50,101 nucleotides of DNA from Bacteroidales bacterium (GCA_016935615.1 JAFGQO010000098.1:1-50101), one strand, 5' to 3'; counted from the first letter of the stretch, positions 7,919 to 17,560 are shown. Notes: generated by a model from the sequence alone, not told the origin. Made by a program: numbers and translations.

Positions 7919-8045
7919 ACTGTAAGTTACGAAAGTAATTACAGGGCGGGGGCTTTGCCCCCGTTTTTCTTTCAACAATCTTTTATATACAAAAAGGGGC
8001 TGACCCTTATGAGACAGCCCCTTTTTAATTACAAAAAGAAACAAA

Positions 8046-8414
8046 TTATTCAGTTGGTTTTAACTGAATATTTATATTAAAAGTAGATTTGCAAATTTCA
8101 CCAAGTTCCTGAACATCCTCATCATCTGTTTGGTAATACCAGTTCACCTGAATGTCAGTACCTTTTGAACCAATGTATTCAAGGATTCGGAATGTATTGA
8201 TTATATATCTTTTTGAAACAGCATTAATTGCGCTGAGATTAAAATCAATTTGTGTATGTTTTTCAGGATTTTCAGAGTATAACATTAATTTATCACTGAT
8301 TACATCATATATATCGGGATGATCGAAAGGAACCGATTTCCCCTTTATTGCCATATAGCCATTTTTAAAATAAGCCAAAGGCGTAGTTTTAGTCTGATAA
8401 ATTGTGAATGTCAT
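8046..8414 (-). CDS. SiaC/DUF1987 family regulatory phosphoprotein (first copy)
   Basis: About 122 residues from the ATG at 8414 (MTFTIYQTKTTPLAYF), chosen because homology starts there; the frame is open upstream to 8474. Family features: MAIKGKSVPFDHPDIYDVI, a central IDFNLSAINAVSKRYI, and the acidic end INWYYQ-type segment VNWYYQTDDEDVQELGEI. In Pseudomonas, SiaC is phosphorylated by SiaB and, when unphosphorylated, activates the diguanylate cyclase SiaD. Here the usual NTSSSK phospho-site segment reads NAVSKR, so the phosphoacceptor may differ. No siaB or GGDEF gene adjoins it. The IS remnant ends 20 bp beyond its stop. Confidence 0.8.
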   Translation of the reverse strand: MTFTIYQTKTTPLAYFKNGYMAIKGKSVPFDHPDIYDVISDKLMLYSENPEKHTQIDFNLSAINAVSKRYIINTFRILEYIGSKGTDIQVNWYYQTDDEDVQELGEICKSTFNINIQLKPTE

Positions 8415-8562
8415 TAAATACATTCTTTCTATAGTCATACGTACAATACAAGATAGTAGTTTGAAATTAACCAATGATACATATCACCATTAAAGTTACG
8501 AAATAATGCAACCTCTGGTCAATAGTGGGCGTATTAGAGATTATCAACATATTTCACTGCGG

Positions 8563-8775
8563 ATGAAAAAGACCACTAAAAAACTAACTTGCAAACGTTG
8601 TAAAAAAAACCTTACAGATGATGTAATTTGTCAGGAATGTAAAAATGAACTATTAAATCTTTTTGAAGCATCCTCTGACTGGCAAATGGCATTTGAAATG
8701 GAAAAAGCAACTCTGGTGGCATCTAGGTTCAGAGATGAAGATGAAGAAAACATGGATGTAGATATTTATCAATAA
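8563..8775 (+). CDS. Small zinc-ribbon hypothetical protein
   Basis: About 70 residues from the ATG at 8563 (MKKTTKKLTCKRCKKN); the frame is open from 8506, which would add 19 residues of doubtful origin. A four-Cys zinc ribbon is visible: CKRC, then CQEC 12 residues later. An acidic helix-rich tail follows (FRDEDEENMDVD). It is divergent from the first siaC-like gene with ~150 bp between them. Function not recognised. Confidence 0.55.
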   Translation: MKKTTKKLTCKRCKKNLTDDVICQECKNELLNLFEASSDWQMAFEMEKATLVASRFRDEDEENMDVDIYQ

Positions 8776-9250
8776 AAATATCATTAACAACATGCAATCC
8801 CTGTCTTCAAGTTCTTCTCTCAAAGTGCAGAAATTCATACAATAGCATGAAATCGATTCCTAAGCGTATTGTTACTTTAAAGATGTATTTGAAGCATAAT
8901 ATCACCACCTTTCTTAACGAATTTCTTTGAATAGATACGTTATTAATTCAGAAAAACGGATGAATGCTTTTTATTACTTAAATGCATTTGATATAACCTG
9001 TTCTATTGGCTAATCAGACCGCATTCTCATAAAATGACCGGGGAACGCCAAAGCAATTTAGCAAAGGTTCCAGCGGTAGTGAAGCATAAAGTTCATTCAA
9101 GCCCATTTTGATTTATACCAAAACATTACCTGCCACTTAGTTTTTACAAAAAATTGATGTAACTTAATCGTAAGCAGTTTAACAGATAGAATGTATAAAC
9201 GATTTTCAGCGATTATAGGACTTATTCTGCAAAGGGACTAGTCTTTACCA
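8776..9250. other. 475-bp intergenic stretch upstream of the crtI-like gene
   Basis: No open frame longer than about 30 codons has recognisable content. Short frames near 8847 and 9034 encode ~25-residue peptides with no known features. No strong hairpin, riboswitch-like fold or repeat shared with the rest of the window was seen. It is a candidate site for a small RNA or for the control region of the desaturase gene, without positive evidence. Confidence 0.4.
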
Positions 9251-9271
9251 ATGAAAATTAATCAGGCAACA

Positions 9272-10738
9272 ATGAATAAGAAAGTTATTATAACAGGAGC
9301 AGGATTATCAGGTTTGTCTGGAGCAGCCCAGATGGCTTTCAGAGGATTTGATGTTGAAGTATTCGAGAAAAATGAAATACCTGGCGGGAGGGCACGTCAT
9401 TTCCAGGCCAAAGGTTTCACATTTGATATGGGACCAACATGGTATTGGTTTCCTGAAATATTTGAGCACTTTTTTAATACATTCGGGCAACATTCTTCTG
9501 ATTTTTATGATTTGGTCCAGTTGGACCCATCGTACAGGATTTTTTTTGATTCAAATAGTTATTTTGATATTTCCCCTCATGAGGAAAAACTTTTGGATGT
9601 ATTTGAAACAATAGAAAAAGGAAGCAGTAAAAAATTAGTAAAACTTCTTCATTCAGCATCTGTTAATTATGATATAGCAATAAATAAATTAATATATAAT
9701 CCGGGATATAATCTGTTTAATTATTTATCATGGCCGTTTTTAAGCAGAATCTTAAAATATAAAGTATTTCATTCGTATGCAAAATATGTAAGAACTCTTT
9801 TTCATGATGTACGTTTGATAAGGATCCTGGAATTTCCACTGATCTCTCTCGGAGCATCAACAAAACAAATTCCTGCATTTTATTCGTTAATGAATTATGC
9901 TGACTTAAAATCAGGAACCTGGTACCCGATAGGCGGTATGTATAAAATTGTTGAAGCTATTTTAAAATTGCTTGATGAATTGCAGGTTCCTGTTCATTTA
10001 AACAGCCCTGTTGAAACTTATGATATAATGGAAAATAAAGTAACAGGTATACATACTCATGGTAAAAATTTTCATGCCAGTTATTTTGTTTCTTCGGCAG
10101 ATTATTATCATACAGAACAGTTATTAAGCAAAGAATATCGTAATTATTCAGAAAAATACTGGAACAAAAGACAAATGGCTCCATCAGCCTTGATTTATTT
10201 CCTCGGAATTAATAAAAAGCTTGAGAAACTGCAACATCATAATCTGTTTTACGATACTTCATTTGATGCTCACCTTCAGGATGTTTACCATAATTATAAA
10301 TGGCCGGAATCACCGGTTTTATATGTCTGTTGTACCACCAAAACAGATGCTGCTTCAGCACCAAAGGGCATGGAGAATTTATCAGTTATAATTCCGGTAG
10401 CTCCGGGATTGGAGGATACTGGTAAAATAAAGGAGCATTATTATGACCTTGTTATAAAACATCTGGAAAGAATTACACAACAATCCATACGTGATCATGT
10501 TATTTATAAACGCTCCTATGCCAAATCAGATTTTCAGACTGATTACAATGCGTTTCTTGGGAATGCTTTCGGTTTAGCCAACACCTATTTTCAATCAGGA
10601 TTTCTCAAACCGAAAATCAGGAATGGCCGGTTAAAAAATTTTTTTTATTGCGGGCATTTAACTGTTCCTGGTCCGGGAATGCCTTCTTCACTTGTTTCCG
10701 GTGAAATCATTGCCTCAGAAATTCAGAAGATGTCCTGA
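9272..10738 (+). CDS. crtI: Phytoene desaturase/CrtI-type FAD oxidoreductase
   Basis: About 488 residues from the ATG at 9272 (MNKKVIITGAGLSGLSGAA); an in-frame ATG at 9251 gives 495. The N-terminal Rossmann fold has GAGLSG followed by the acidic EVFEKNEIPGGRARH, and an early FDMGPTWYWFP as in CrtI. The C-terminus has FFYCGHLTVPGPGMPSSLVSG, close to the carotenoid-desaturase signature. CrtI enzymes introduce double bonds into phytoene or related carotenes at the membrane. No crtB, crtY or geranylgeranyl synthase adjoins it; a polyprenyl synthase lies 14 kb away. Other CrtI-family reactions (isomerase, ketolase or saturase) are possible. Confidence 0.8.
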   Translation: MNKKVIITGAGLSGLSGAAQMAFRGFDVEVFEKNEIPGGRARHFQAKGFTFDMGPTWYWFPEIFEHFFNTFGQHSSDFYDLVQLDPSYRIFFDSNSYFDISPHEEKLLDVFETIEKGSSKKLVKLLHSASVNYDIAINKLIYNPGYNLFNYLSWPFLSRILKYKVFHSYAKYVRTLFHDVRLIRILEFPLISLGASTKQIPAFYSLMNYADLKSGTWYPIGGMYKIVEAILKLLDELQVPVHLNSPVETYDIMENKVTGIHTHGKNFHASYFVSSADYYHTEQLLSKEYRNYSEKYWNKRQMAPSALIYFLGINKKLEKLQHHNLFYDTSFDAHLQDVYHNYKWPESPVLYVCCTTKTDAASAPKGMENLSVIIPVAPGLEDTGKIKEHYYDLVIKHLERITQQSIRDHVIYKRSYAKSDFQTDYNAFLGNAFGLANTYFQSGFLKPKIRNGRLKNFFYCGHLTVPGPGMPSSLVSGEIIASEIQKMS

Positions 10739-10772
10739 AAAATTAATAACTCCAGGATCATTCTGTGAAATA

Positions 10773-11441
10773 TCAGGTTGCAAATACATTACGCAGAACG
10801 TCAAGCGATTTGATTTTATTCATACCCTCAATATGATCATGATAATAATGTAACAATTGGTCAAGCAATTCAGAACGGGAAGGATTATCTATCCGTAATT
10901 TTTTAGTATCAGTCAGGGATATATCCAATAAATTTTCAATGGGAAAACTGTTCGGGGAATTGTATTTTTTCAGATCCACATTGTTTTTAGGGAAGATTCC
11001 CAGAAATTTTGTGAACTGCATTAGAAAAATAAGATGAAAATTTTCTATTCCTTCATTTGAGATATCGAGGATTTGTATTGCGTGGTTCAAATAATCAAAC
11101 AATTGATTGTTTGGTTCTACTTCATGCAAAGTCCGGTTAATAATTTCACTTAAAAATAAGGCAATAGAACTTTTACGAATGTCAAAATGAATGGTTTTAA
11201 GAAATACAAACGGTTTTATTTCTTTGATCTTATGAAGATCGCGGGTTTCTTTTATATAAGCAATAATTTCGATTAAAGAAAAAGGTTGAAGCAAGTAAGC
11301 ATTTATTTTACTTTTCTTTTTTCTGACACCGTGCACAAGGAAAGACTGTTTTCCGAATTTTTCCGTATAAGTCTTTATGATACAACTGGATTCACCATAT
11401 TTAATAGATTGAAATACTATTGCTTTTGTATTGCATAACAT
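10773..11441 (-). CDS. recO: DNA repair protein RecO
   Basis: A 222-residue RecO. The N-terminal OB-fold region reads MLCNTKAIVFQSIKYGESSCII, then TEKFGKQSFLVHGVRKKKSK; the helical C-terminal part follows without a CxxC zinc cluster. RecO anneals DNA and loads RecA onto gapped DNA with RecR. Its ATG overlaps the TGA of porZ in the string TGATG (11439-11443), so the two genes are probably translated in a coupled way. Confidence 0.88.
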   Translation of the reverse strand: MLCNTKAIVFQSIKYGESSCIIKTYTEKFGKQSFLVHGVRKKKSKINAYLLQPFSLIEIIAYIKETRDLHKIKEIKPFVFLKTIHFDIRKSSIALFLSEIINRTLHEVEPNNQLFDYLNHAIQILDISNEGIENFHLIFLMQFTKFLGIFPKNNVDLKKYNSPNSFPIENLLDISLTDTKKLRIDNPSRSELLDQLLHYYHDHIEGMNKIKSLDVLRNVFAT

Positions 11442-13744
11442 CAGTGCAAAAATAGCAATTTTGTCATATGAGATTTACTTCCTTCTTCGTTAGCCAGAAA
11501 TACCAGGTATATACCGGAAGCTACTCGTCTTCCATTGAAATTTTTACCGTTCCAGATCGCCTGACCTCCCAGGGAAGTTGTTTCAAAAACAAGATTTCCG
11601 CTAATATCTGTTATTTTAACAATGGAGTTTTCCACCAATCCTGTAATGGTAATTACGCCATTGTAATCCGGTCGAATGGGATTTGGATAAACATAAACAT
11701 CTGTATATTCCGAAAAGCCTTTTGTTGCACTTCCCATATAACTTAAGAGTCCAAGATTTGTTGCAAAAAATACTTCCCCTGTTTCTTCATTTATACCAAT
11801 ACCGGATACACTGTTTGACAGTAAGGGAGAATTATCGTCCCTGAAATTATGCAAAGTATTCATTCCGTTTTCTGAGATCAGGAAAGCTCCTGAATTTGCT
11901 GTGGCAAACCATTTACGATTTCCTCCGTCGATCTTAATATCGAGAATTGCTTCGCCTGCAAGAAGATAATCGGCATTGTTTGTCCCGTCATTCCTTGGAA
12001 TTTTAATCTGATAACCGTCCACATCAGATTCATTCATTATATTATAAGGTGAATAATAAATAGGGCCATTATCAGTTCCCACCCAAACATCTCCTTCGTT
12101 ATCCTCATTTAAACAGTATGCTTTTGCTATAGTATTATTATCCTGGTTCTTAAGGATAAATGAGTTTGAATAATAATTGCCGGAACCATCTTCTTCAAGC
12201 ACAATAATACCATCTCGCTCACTACAGATCCATATTTGCCCGGCATCAGTAATAAGAAGATCTGAATAATGAATACCTTCTCTGTTAAAAAGTGCATCTG
12301 ATAGCTCTGGGCGTGTCCAGTTTCCCTCATGATCACGTATCACCAAAGGCCTGGAAACAAAACTTAATAAAATATATAAATTTCCCTGGTCATCATATTG
12401 AATGCCAACTGGCCGTAAGTCAACTACATCCGGAATATCATCAAAAATCTCAAGATCGTCTTTTTCGATTACATCGACAACTTCACCGTCTTTGAATTCA
12501 ATTATTCCGTATAAAAAAGCCGCAGCAAACACGTGATCATAATCTTGTGGGTCAATAGCACATTTATATGTATTACCAAGAATCTTTGTCATTGGTATAT
12601 CCCTGAAAGTATAACTTGTCCATGTATTATCGATGAAAGAATAGGCAGCACCATGACCATATTTATTCTGGGGACCTCCTGAAGAAACCCAGATCCGGTC
12701 TCCTTTTGCTTCAACTTTGCTTACCTCCCTGAATTTGGGGCCGTTTATTTTCATATATCTGATATCAATGTTATTAGGGTGGTTGGTAAATCCGGAAATT
12801 AGGCTGGCAATATATACACCGGATTCGGAATCAACAAAAGTATGATGAACGCCATACAGGATAATATCAAGGTAAATGCTGTTATCGGGAGAATAGATAA
12901 TAATTCTTTCTCTTCCGCTGATACTCAGATAACCATTGGAAGAAGTAATATCATTTAGTAGTGTGTCATCATACTGACCACTCCAATTGGAATAATTTTC
13001 ATCTCCTATAAGGATAATAACATCCCTTTCAGCAACGGATTGACGATAAACAGCATAAAGAGCATTATTATGGGTTTCGACAATGCTGTAGTTTGAAGTA
13101 AACTCAGGCAAAAAATCAATTCGGGACCAATAGTTATAATCAACCAGATTCGGGCTGTTCAGATCTGCCGTATAGATTCCTGATTCTGTGGCGGCATATA
13201 TTATATTATTAATAACCGTAGCATCATTTACGTGAATTGTTGTTCCATTTTCTCCGAAAAGATAACTGTCTTTTATTTCTTCTTTTTCAAGATCAACTAC
13301 GACAATGCCAAAACTGCAGGAGAGATAAGCAAAATAATTGTATATGTATATATTGTTGATGCTTTTATTGCCGGTTATACTTTTTCGTTTTATATCAGAC
13401 AGATTGGTTATCGATCCGTCACTCAGATTAACGATATCAATATTTCCGTTCAGATAGCAGACAATTAATTTATCAGAAGACTGAGAATAAGCCAGTGTAC
13501 TAACTTCAACATCCGACAAGCCCGTAACTTTCGAATGTTTTTGGATTTCTCCTGTTTCTTTGTTGTAAGAAAGCATTCCGGATTGTGCTGCACAATAAAT
13601 AATATTATTTGCTTCAGCAATTCGATAACAAAATGAATAAGACAAATGATCACGCCATTCACCCTGCAGAATTTGCGAGTTAATCTTTTCAGGACATCCC
13701 AGAATGGCATAAATTATAAATAAATACAGTTTAAATGTTTTCAT
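11441..13744 (-). CDS. porZ: PorZ-type beta-propeller protein of the type IX secretion system
   Basis: A 767-residue exported protein with a signal peptide (about residues 1-24). The opening segment WRDHLSYSFCYRIAEANNII and SYNKETGEIQKHSKVTGLSD is typical of PorZ. Two-component-regulator-type propeller repeats follow (VWVGTDNGPIYY, MNTLHNF...SNSVSGIGINEETG, VFFATNLGLLSY). The end is a type A sorting domain: VYPNPIRPDYNGVITI, IVKITDISGNLVFE, GRRVASGIYLVFL. PorZ is part of the surface attachment complex that joins secreted proteins to A-type lipopolysaccharide. Its presence implies a type IX system encoded elsewhere. It shares a transcript with recO (1-bp overlap). Confidence 0.88.
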   Translation of the reverse strand: MKTFKLYLFIIYAILGCPEKINSQILQGEWRDHLSYSFCYRIAEANNIIYCAAQSGMLSYNKETGEIQKHSKVTGLSDVEVSTLAYSQSSDKLIVCYLNGNIDIVNLSDGSITNLSDIKRKSITGNKSINNIYIYNYFAYLSCSFGIVVVDLEKEEIKDSYLFGENGTTIHVNDATVINNIIYAATESGIYTADLNSPNLVDYNYWSRIDFLPEFTSNYSIVETHNNALYAVYRQSVAERDVIILIGDENYSNWSGQYDDTLLNDITSSNGYLSISGRERIIIYSPDNSIYLDIILYGVHHTFVDSESGVYIASLISGFTNHPNNIDIRYMKINGPKFREVSKVEAKGDRIWVSSGGPQNKYGHGAAYSFIDNTWTSYTFRDIPMTKILGNTYKCAIDPQDYDHVFAAAFLYGIIEFKDGEVVDVIEKDDLEIFDDIPDVVDLRPVGIQYDDQGNLYILLSFVSRPLVIRDHEGNWTRPELSDALFNREGIHYSDLLITDAGQIWICSERDGIIVLEEDGSGNYYSNSFILKNQDNNTIAKAYCLNEDNEGDVWVGTDNGPIYYSPYNIMNESDVDGYQIKIPRNDGTNNADYLLAGEAILDIKIDGGNRKWFATANSGAFLISENGMNTLHNFRDDNSPLLSNSVSGIGINEETGEVFFATNLGLLSYMGSATKGFSEYTDVYVYPNPIRPDYNGVITITGLVENSIVKITDISGNLVFETTSLGGQAIWNGKNFNGRRVASGIYLVFLANEEGSKSHMTKLLFLH

Positions 13745-13841
13745 CCCGGTTATTTATTATGCTACTGTGCTGTTGAAAGAAGAAATCAAAGAGTTAACGT
13801 TCATATTTGCAAATAATTATTATTAGAGGCATAAAATAATA

Positions 13842-14447
13842 TCATAGGTTTGTCTCAAAAAGTTGCCTATCTGAGAAATCTCTTAAGAAATCAATAAATT
13901 TATTTAAAGCAATCGATCTATGTGAGATTCTTTTTTTTTCATCAATTGTCATTTCCGCAAAGGTTTTATGTGATCCGAAGGGTATAAAAACCGGATCATA
14001 ACCAAAACCATTTTCCCCTGCTTCTTTAAGAGCAATCTTTCCTTCAACTACTCCTTCAAAAGTTTCTATTATTTTATTATTAATAAAAGCTATAATGGTT
14101 CTGAATCGGGCGTTACGATATTCAATCCCGGTCATTTCTTTCAGAAGTTTTTCAATGTTTTTGCCGGAGTTACCATGTGGTCCTGCATATCTCGCTGAGA
14201 GGATTCCCGGTCTGTTATTAAGAGCCTGCACTTCCAAACCGGTATCATCGGCAAAACAGGGAAGAGAATATTTCTTAAAAATGTAGTTTGCCTTTTCAAT
14301 AGCATTTCCCTCAAGAGTGTCCATGGTTTCAGGGATTTCTTCAATGATTCCTGCATCTTTTAGTCCTGAAATATGATATTGTTTTGGAGCTGCAGCTCTT
14401 ATTTCTTCAAGTTTATGCAGATTGTTTGTAGCAAATATCAGGTTCAT
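13842..14447 (-). CDS. rdgB: XTP/dITP diphosphatase (RdgB/HAM1)
   Basis: A 201-residue nucleotide-pool cleaning enzyme that hydrolyses non-canonical purine triphosphates (XTP, dITP) to monophosphates. Motifs: FATNNLHKLEEI at the N-terminus (nucleotide binding), CFADDTGLEVQAL with the catalytic acids, RYAGPHGNSGKNI, GENGFGYDPVF, and SHRSIALNKF near the end. All match the family in order and spacing. It lies between porZ and the stress-protein gene on the same strand. Confidence 0.95.
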   Translation of the reverse strand: MNLIFATNNLHKLEEIRAAAPKQYHISGLKDAGIIEEIPETMDTLEGNAIEKANYIFKKYSLPCFADDTGLEVQALNNRPGILSARYAGPHGNSGKNIEKLLKEMTGIEYRNARFRTIIAFINNKIIETFEGVVEGKIALKEAGENGFGYDPVFIPFGSHKTFAEMTIDEKKRISHRSIALNKFIDFLRDFSDRQLFETNL

Positions 14448-14499
14448 TTTCTTTGTTTAAGAATCCCATCAATGTAAAAATCTTATTTTTTATCAAATA

Positions 14500-14530
14500 A
14501 AAAAACAAGGACTGAAATGTCCTTGTTTTA
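14500..14530 (-). terminator. Terminator of the universal stress protein gene
   Basis: A perfect 11-bp stem (aaaacaaggac at 14502-14512 with gtccttgtttt at 14519-14529) surrounds a 6-base loop. On the minus strand it is followed by a T tract, as expected for an intrinsic terminator 30 bp after the stop of the gene at 14558. It separates that gene from rdgB. Confidence 0.75.
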
Positions 14531-14557
14531 TTATATAATAAACCAAATTAAATGTTT

Positions 14558-15394
14558 TTATCCTCCTGATGCACTAAAGCTTCCTCCTAGTTTAGGAGGT
14601 TTCGGATTAATGCAAATCACAGGGAGTCTTGCTTCATTTGCAATGATGTATTGTTCATGCGCGCCAAGCACATAATCTGCAAAACCAATATCTTTAGTAA
14701 CCATAATTAAAATGGCATCAGCCTCAATTTTTGCAGCATACTTTACAGCTTCAAGGACAAAATTCGATTCACTTGGAGCTTCTGCGATTTCAAAAGAGAT
14801 CCCTTTGCTAGTAAAAAATTTATTAAGGAAAAATATATTAGAATCAAGCCCTTTAACAAAATTTGGATCGGAATGTTTTGCTTTAAAAATATGAAAATGT
14901 GATCCAAAAAATCTTGAAAAATAATTTACCCAGTTAATACATTCTTTATTTTCTTTACGAAAAGTGATGGGGATAACAATATTCTTATAGGTATCACGGG
15001 AAGGTTTTTCTTGTACTACGATGAAAGGCACTTTTGTATGAGCAATTACTTTAAGCGCCCAGCTACCAAGAAATTTTTGCATTCCTTTAATTCCATGAGT
15101 TCCCATAAATACCAATTTTGCACCCAACTCATTTGCAAGATCAGTGATTGTTGAAAAAATATTTCCATGCCTGATAATAATCTGGGGTTTTTGCTCAAGT
15201 TGGGAAAATTTTTCGGAAATAGCTCCCCGAATACGTTCTTCGGCAGATTTTGCTTCAGAATCCTTTTTTACGATATGAACGAGGCCAATATCGTGCTTAA
15301 TTCTTTTTGCAGCAAGGATTGCATGTTCTAATGCGCACTCAGATTTTTCTGAAAAATCCCATGTAACAAGAATAATATTTTTTTCCTGCTCCAT
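14558..15394 (-). CDS. Universal stress protein, tandem UspA domains
   Basis: About 278 residues from the ATG at 15394 (MEQEKNIILVTWDFSEKSEC); a TTG four codons upstream is less likely. Two UspA domains are visible. The first ends with LVFMGTHGIKGMQKFLGS, a G-x-x-G-type ATP/phosphate-binding loop. The second starts at KNIVIPITFRKENKEC and has ILIMVTKDIGFADYVLG followed by VICINPKPP. Such double-domain proteins act in stress survival, often through ATP or AMP binding; the precise role cannot be read from sequence. A terminator lies downstream. Confidence 0.85.
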   Translation of the reverse strand: MEQEKNIILVTWDFSEKSECALEHAILAAKRIKHDIGLVHIVKKDSEAKSAEERIRGAISEKFSQLEQKPQIIIRHGNIFSTITDLANELGAKLVFMGTHGIKGMQKFLGSWALKVIAHTKVPFIVVQEKPSRDTYKNIVIPITFRKENKECINWVNYFSRFFGSHFHIFKAKHSDPNFVKGLDSNIFFLNKFFTSKGISFEIAEAPSESNFVLEAVKYAAKIEADAILIMVTKDIGFADYVLGAHEQYIIANEARLPVICINPKPPKLGGSFSASGG

Positions 15395-15571
15395 AATTTG
15401 TAACAAATTTAGGCATTAAGATAAGAATTATATTTGTAAAACTAAAGTATATTATATTTTCAAAAACAAAAAGAATTAAAAATATATACATGTTTTATCA
15501 TTGTTTTGATGCATCCAATTCTTTATTTTTGAAATTCTTATTAAAATAGATTATTGCTTAACGCAGGTATT

Positions 15572-16591
15572 ATGGAAAAACCTGATTGGGATAAAATTTC
15601 TTTTGCCTATTTGAAGACCGGCCCAAACGCACGATGCTATTATAGAGACGGGAAATGGAATGAATTGGAATTCACAGATTCAGAATACATAAATCTTCAC
15701 ATGGCATCCACTTGTCTTCATTATGGACAGGAAGTATTTGAAGGATTGAAAGCATACAGGGGCAAGGATAATAAAATAAGATTATTCAGATGGGAAGAAA
15801 ATGCCAAAAGGATGAATCGATCAGGCCAGGGGATATTAATGCCGGAATTGCCTGTTGATATCTTTAAGGAAGCCGTATTCAAAACAGTTAAACTCAATGA
15901 AGACTATGTTCCTCCTTATGGTTATGGTGCCACTTTGTATATCCGGCCTCTTTATATCGGACTTGGTCCTGAAGTAGGAGTAAAACCGGCCAGGGAATAT
16001 TTGTTCATGGTTTTTGTAACTCCGGTAGGGCCCTATTTCAAAAACGGATTTATGCCAGTTGACATAATGATATGCAGGGAATACGATCGTGCTGCACCAT
16101 TGGGAACGGGAGCATATAAAGTGGGAGGGAATTATGCAGCCAGTTTGAAATCCTTGAAAAAAGCACATGATTCCGGGTTAAGCACCTCATTATATCTTGA
16201 TGCAAAAGAAAAGAAGTATATTGATGAGGCAGGGCCTGCAAATTTCTTCGCCATTAAGGGGAATACATATATTACGCCGGATTCTAAGTCAATTTTACCA
16301 TCAATAACAAATATGAGTCTGATGGAACTTGCTGCTGATGAGGGAATGAAAGTTGAGCGAAGACCTGTTTTGGTCGATGAATTGTCTGACTTTGATGAAG
16401 TTGGAGCATGCGGAACAGCTGCTGTAATTACACCTATCAGAAAAATCATTGATCCTGAAACAAATAGAATTTATGAGTATTGTAAGGGGAATGAAGTAGG
16501 ACCTGTATGCAATAAATTGTATCATAAACTTACGAATATCCAGACTGGCGATAACCAGGATAAATTTGGATGGGTTTCTATTATTGATTGA
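15572..16591 (+). CDS. ilvE: Branched-chain amino acid aminotransferase
   Basis: About 339 residues from the ATG at 15572 (MEKPDWDKISFAY); an in-frame TTG at 15554 is less likely. It is a group II (eukaryote-like) BCAT of PLP fold type IV. Motifs: LHYGQEVFEGLKAYRGKD, RPLYIGLGPEVGV, the PLP lysine K183 in GAYKVGGNYAASL, and ACGTAAVITPI near the end. It interconverts leucine, isoleucine and valine with their 2-oxoacids. No ilv/leu genes are adjacent. The ftsX cluster begins 74 bp downstream. Confidence 0.95.
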   Translation: MEKPDWDKISFAYLKTGPNARCYYRDGKWNELEFTDSEYINLHMASTCLHYGQEVFEGLKAYRGKDNKIRLFRWEENAKRMNRSGQGILMPELPVDIFKEAVFKTVKLNEDYVPPYGYGATLYIRPLYIGLGPEVGVKPAREYLFMVFVTPVGPYFKNGFMPVDIMICREYDRAAPLGTGAYKVGGNYAASLKSLKKAHDSGLSTSLYLDAKEKKYIDEAGPANFFAIKGNTYITPDSKSILPSITNMSLMELAADEGMKVERRPVLVDELSDFDEVGACGTAAVITPIRKIIDPETNRIYEYCKGNEVGPVCNKLYHKLTNIQTGDNQDKFGWVSIID

Positions 16592-16665
16592 TCCCGGTTT
16601 AACATTTTTTATACCACCAATGATAATAACTGACCAATAATTCTTCTTATTTTTGTTGATCAGGT

Positions 16666-17559
16666 ATGAGCACCTTATTTATGTCTGCACAAGAAAATAA
16701 CATTGAAAAAAGAAAGCTTAGAAGTTCATATTTTACCTCTACTATCAGCATTACCCTTTTATTGATTCTTCTTGGTTCTGTGGGATTGTTATTATTAAAT
16801 ACCAAACGAATATCCGATTATGTAAGGGAAAACATCATTTTCAAGGTGATATTAAAAGATAATGTTAGAGAGGTGGATATCTATCAGATTCAAAAAGCAC
16901 TTGACGCAAAAAATTATGTTAAAGAAACAGAATATATACCCAAAGAAAGGGCTGCTGTTGAATTACAGGAGGAATTGGGAGAAAATTTCATTGAATTTAT
17001 CGGACATAATCCTCTGCTTGCTTCAATAGAAGTGAAATTTCTCGCATCGTATGCTAATAACGACAGCATTCAGGTTATTGAAAACGATCTTAAGGAATTT
17101 GAACAGATTAAAGAAGTATATTATCAAAAGAATCTTATTCATACAGTGAATGAAAATGTAAGAAAGATCACCCTGTTCGTATTGATTTTTAGCGGATTCT
17201 TGTTGTTAATTGCAGTTGCATTGATCAATAACACCATTCGTCTTGCAATCTATTCCAAGAGATTTATTATTCGTACAATGCAACTTGTCGGAGCTACCGC
17301 AGGGTATATTAGAAAACCATTTTTAATCAGTGGAGCTATACAGGGGGGTATTGGCGCCCTCCTGGCAATTGCTATTCTGATAGGATTTGTCTATTTCCTG
17401 CAAAATGAAATGAATGGAATTATCCGTTTGGATGACACTCAGATACTTGCAATACTATTTGGTATTGTAATTGTACTTGGTGTAGTAATTAATTGGATTT
17501 CGACCTATGCTGCAGTAACCAAGTATTTACATATAAAGACAGATAAATTATACAATTGA
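16666..17559 (+). CDS. ftsX: Cell division protein FtsX
   Basis: A 297-residue ABC-type permease subunit. There is one transmembrane helix at about residues 27-47 (TISITLLLILLGSVGLLLLN), an extracytoplasmic domain (about 50-165), and three C-terminal helices, including LIFSGFLLLIAVALINNTIR and GGIGALLAIAILIGFVYFLQ. With the ATPase FtsE, FtsX activates peptidoglycan hydrolases at the septum. ftsE is not adjacent, as is common in this phylum. It opens a run ftsX-DUF3098-uppP-truB-queA that is conserved in Bacteroidota. The start may be the ATG at 16666 or the one at 16681. Confidence 0.9.
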   Translation: MSTLFMSAQENNIEKRKLRSSYFTSTISITLLLILLGSVGLLLLNTKRISDYVRENIIFKVILKDNVREVDIYQIQKALDAKNYVKETEYIPKERAAVELQEELGENFIEFIGHNPLLASIEVKFLASYANNDSIQVIENDLKEFEQIKEVYYQKNLIHTVNENVRKITLFVLIFSGFLLLIAVALINNTIRLAIYSKRFIIRTMQLVGATAGYIRKPFLISGAIQGGIGALLAIAILIGFVYFLQNEMNGIIRLDDTQILAILFGIVIVLGVVINWISTYAAVTKYLHIKTDKLYN

Positions 17560-17560
17560 T

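Larger units (their letters stand above)
7181..8026. mobile_element. Decayed IS1182-type insertion sequence (~846 bp)
   Basis: Terminal inverted repeats of 21 bp match at 18 positions (7181-7201 against 8006-8026; shared core aaaaagggg..gtctca.aag). The only gene is a minus-strand transposase remnant at 7386-7918. Each end folds by itself into a strong hairpin: aaaagggggc/gccccctttt at 7182-7210, and aaaaaggggctg/cagccccttttt around 7991-8026, so the element is bounded by terminator-like structures. The segment at 7220-7385 is non-coding. It is far shorter than a full IS1182 element, pointing to internal deletion. Confidence 0.75.

Noticed and set aside
7613-8044. 143-residue minus-strand frame as an intact transposase or separate gene
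   Set aside because: The first 42 residues read through the IS right end; the true start is at 7918 and the C-terminal part is out of frame.
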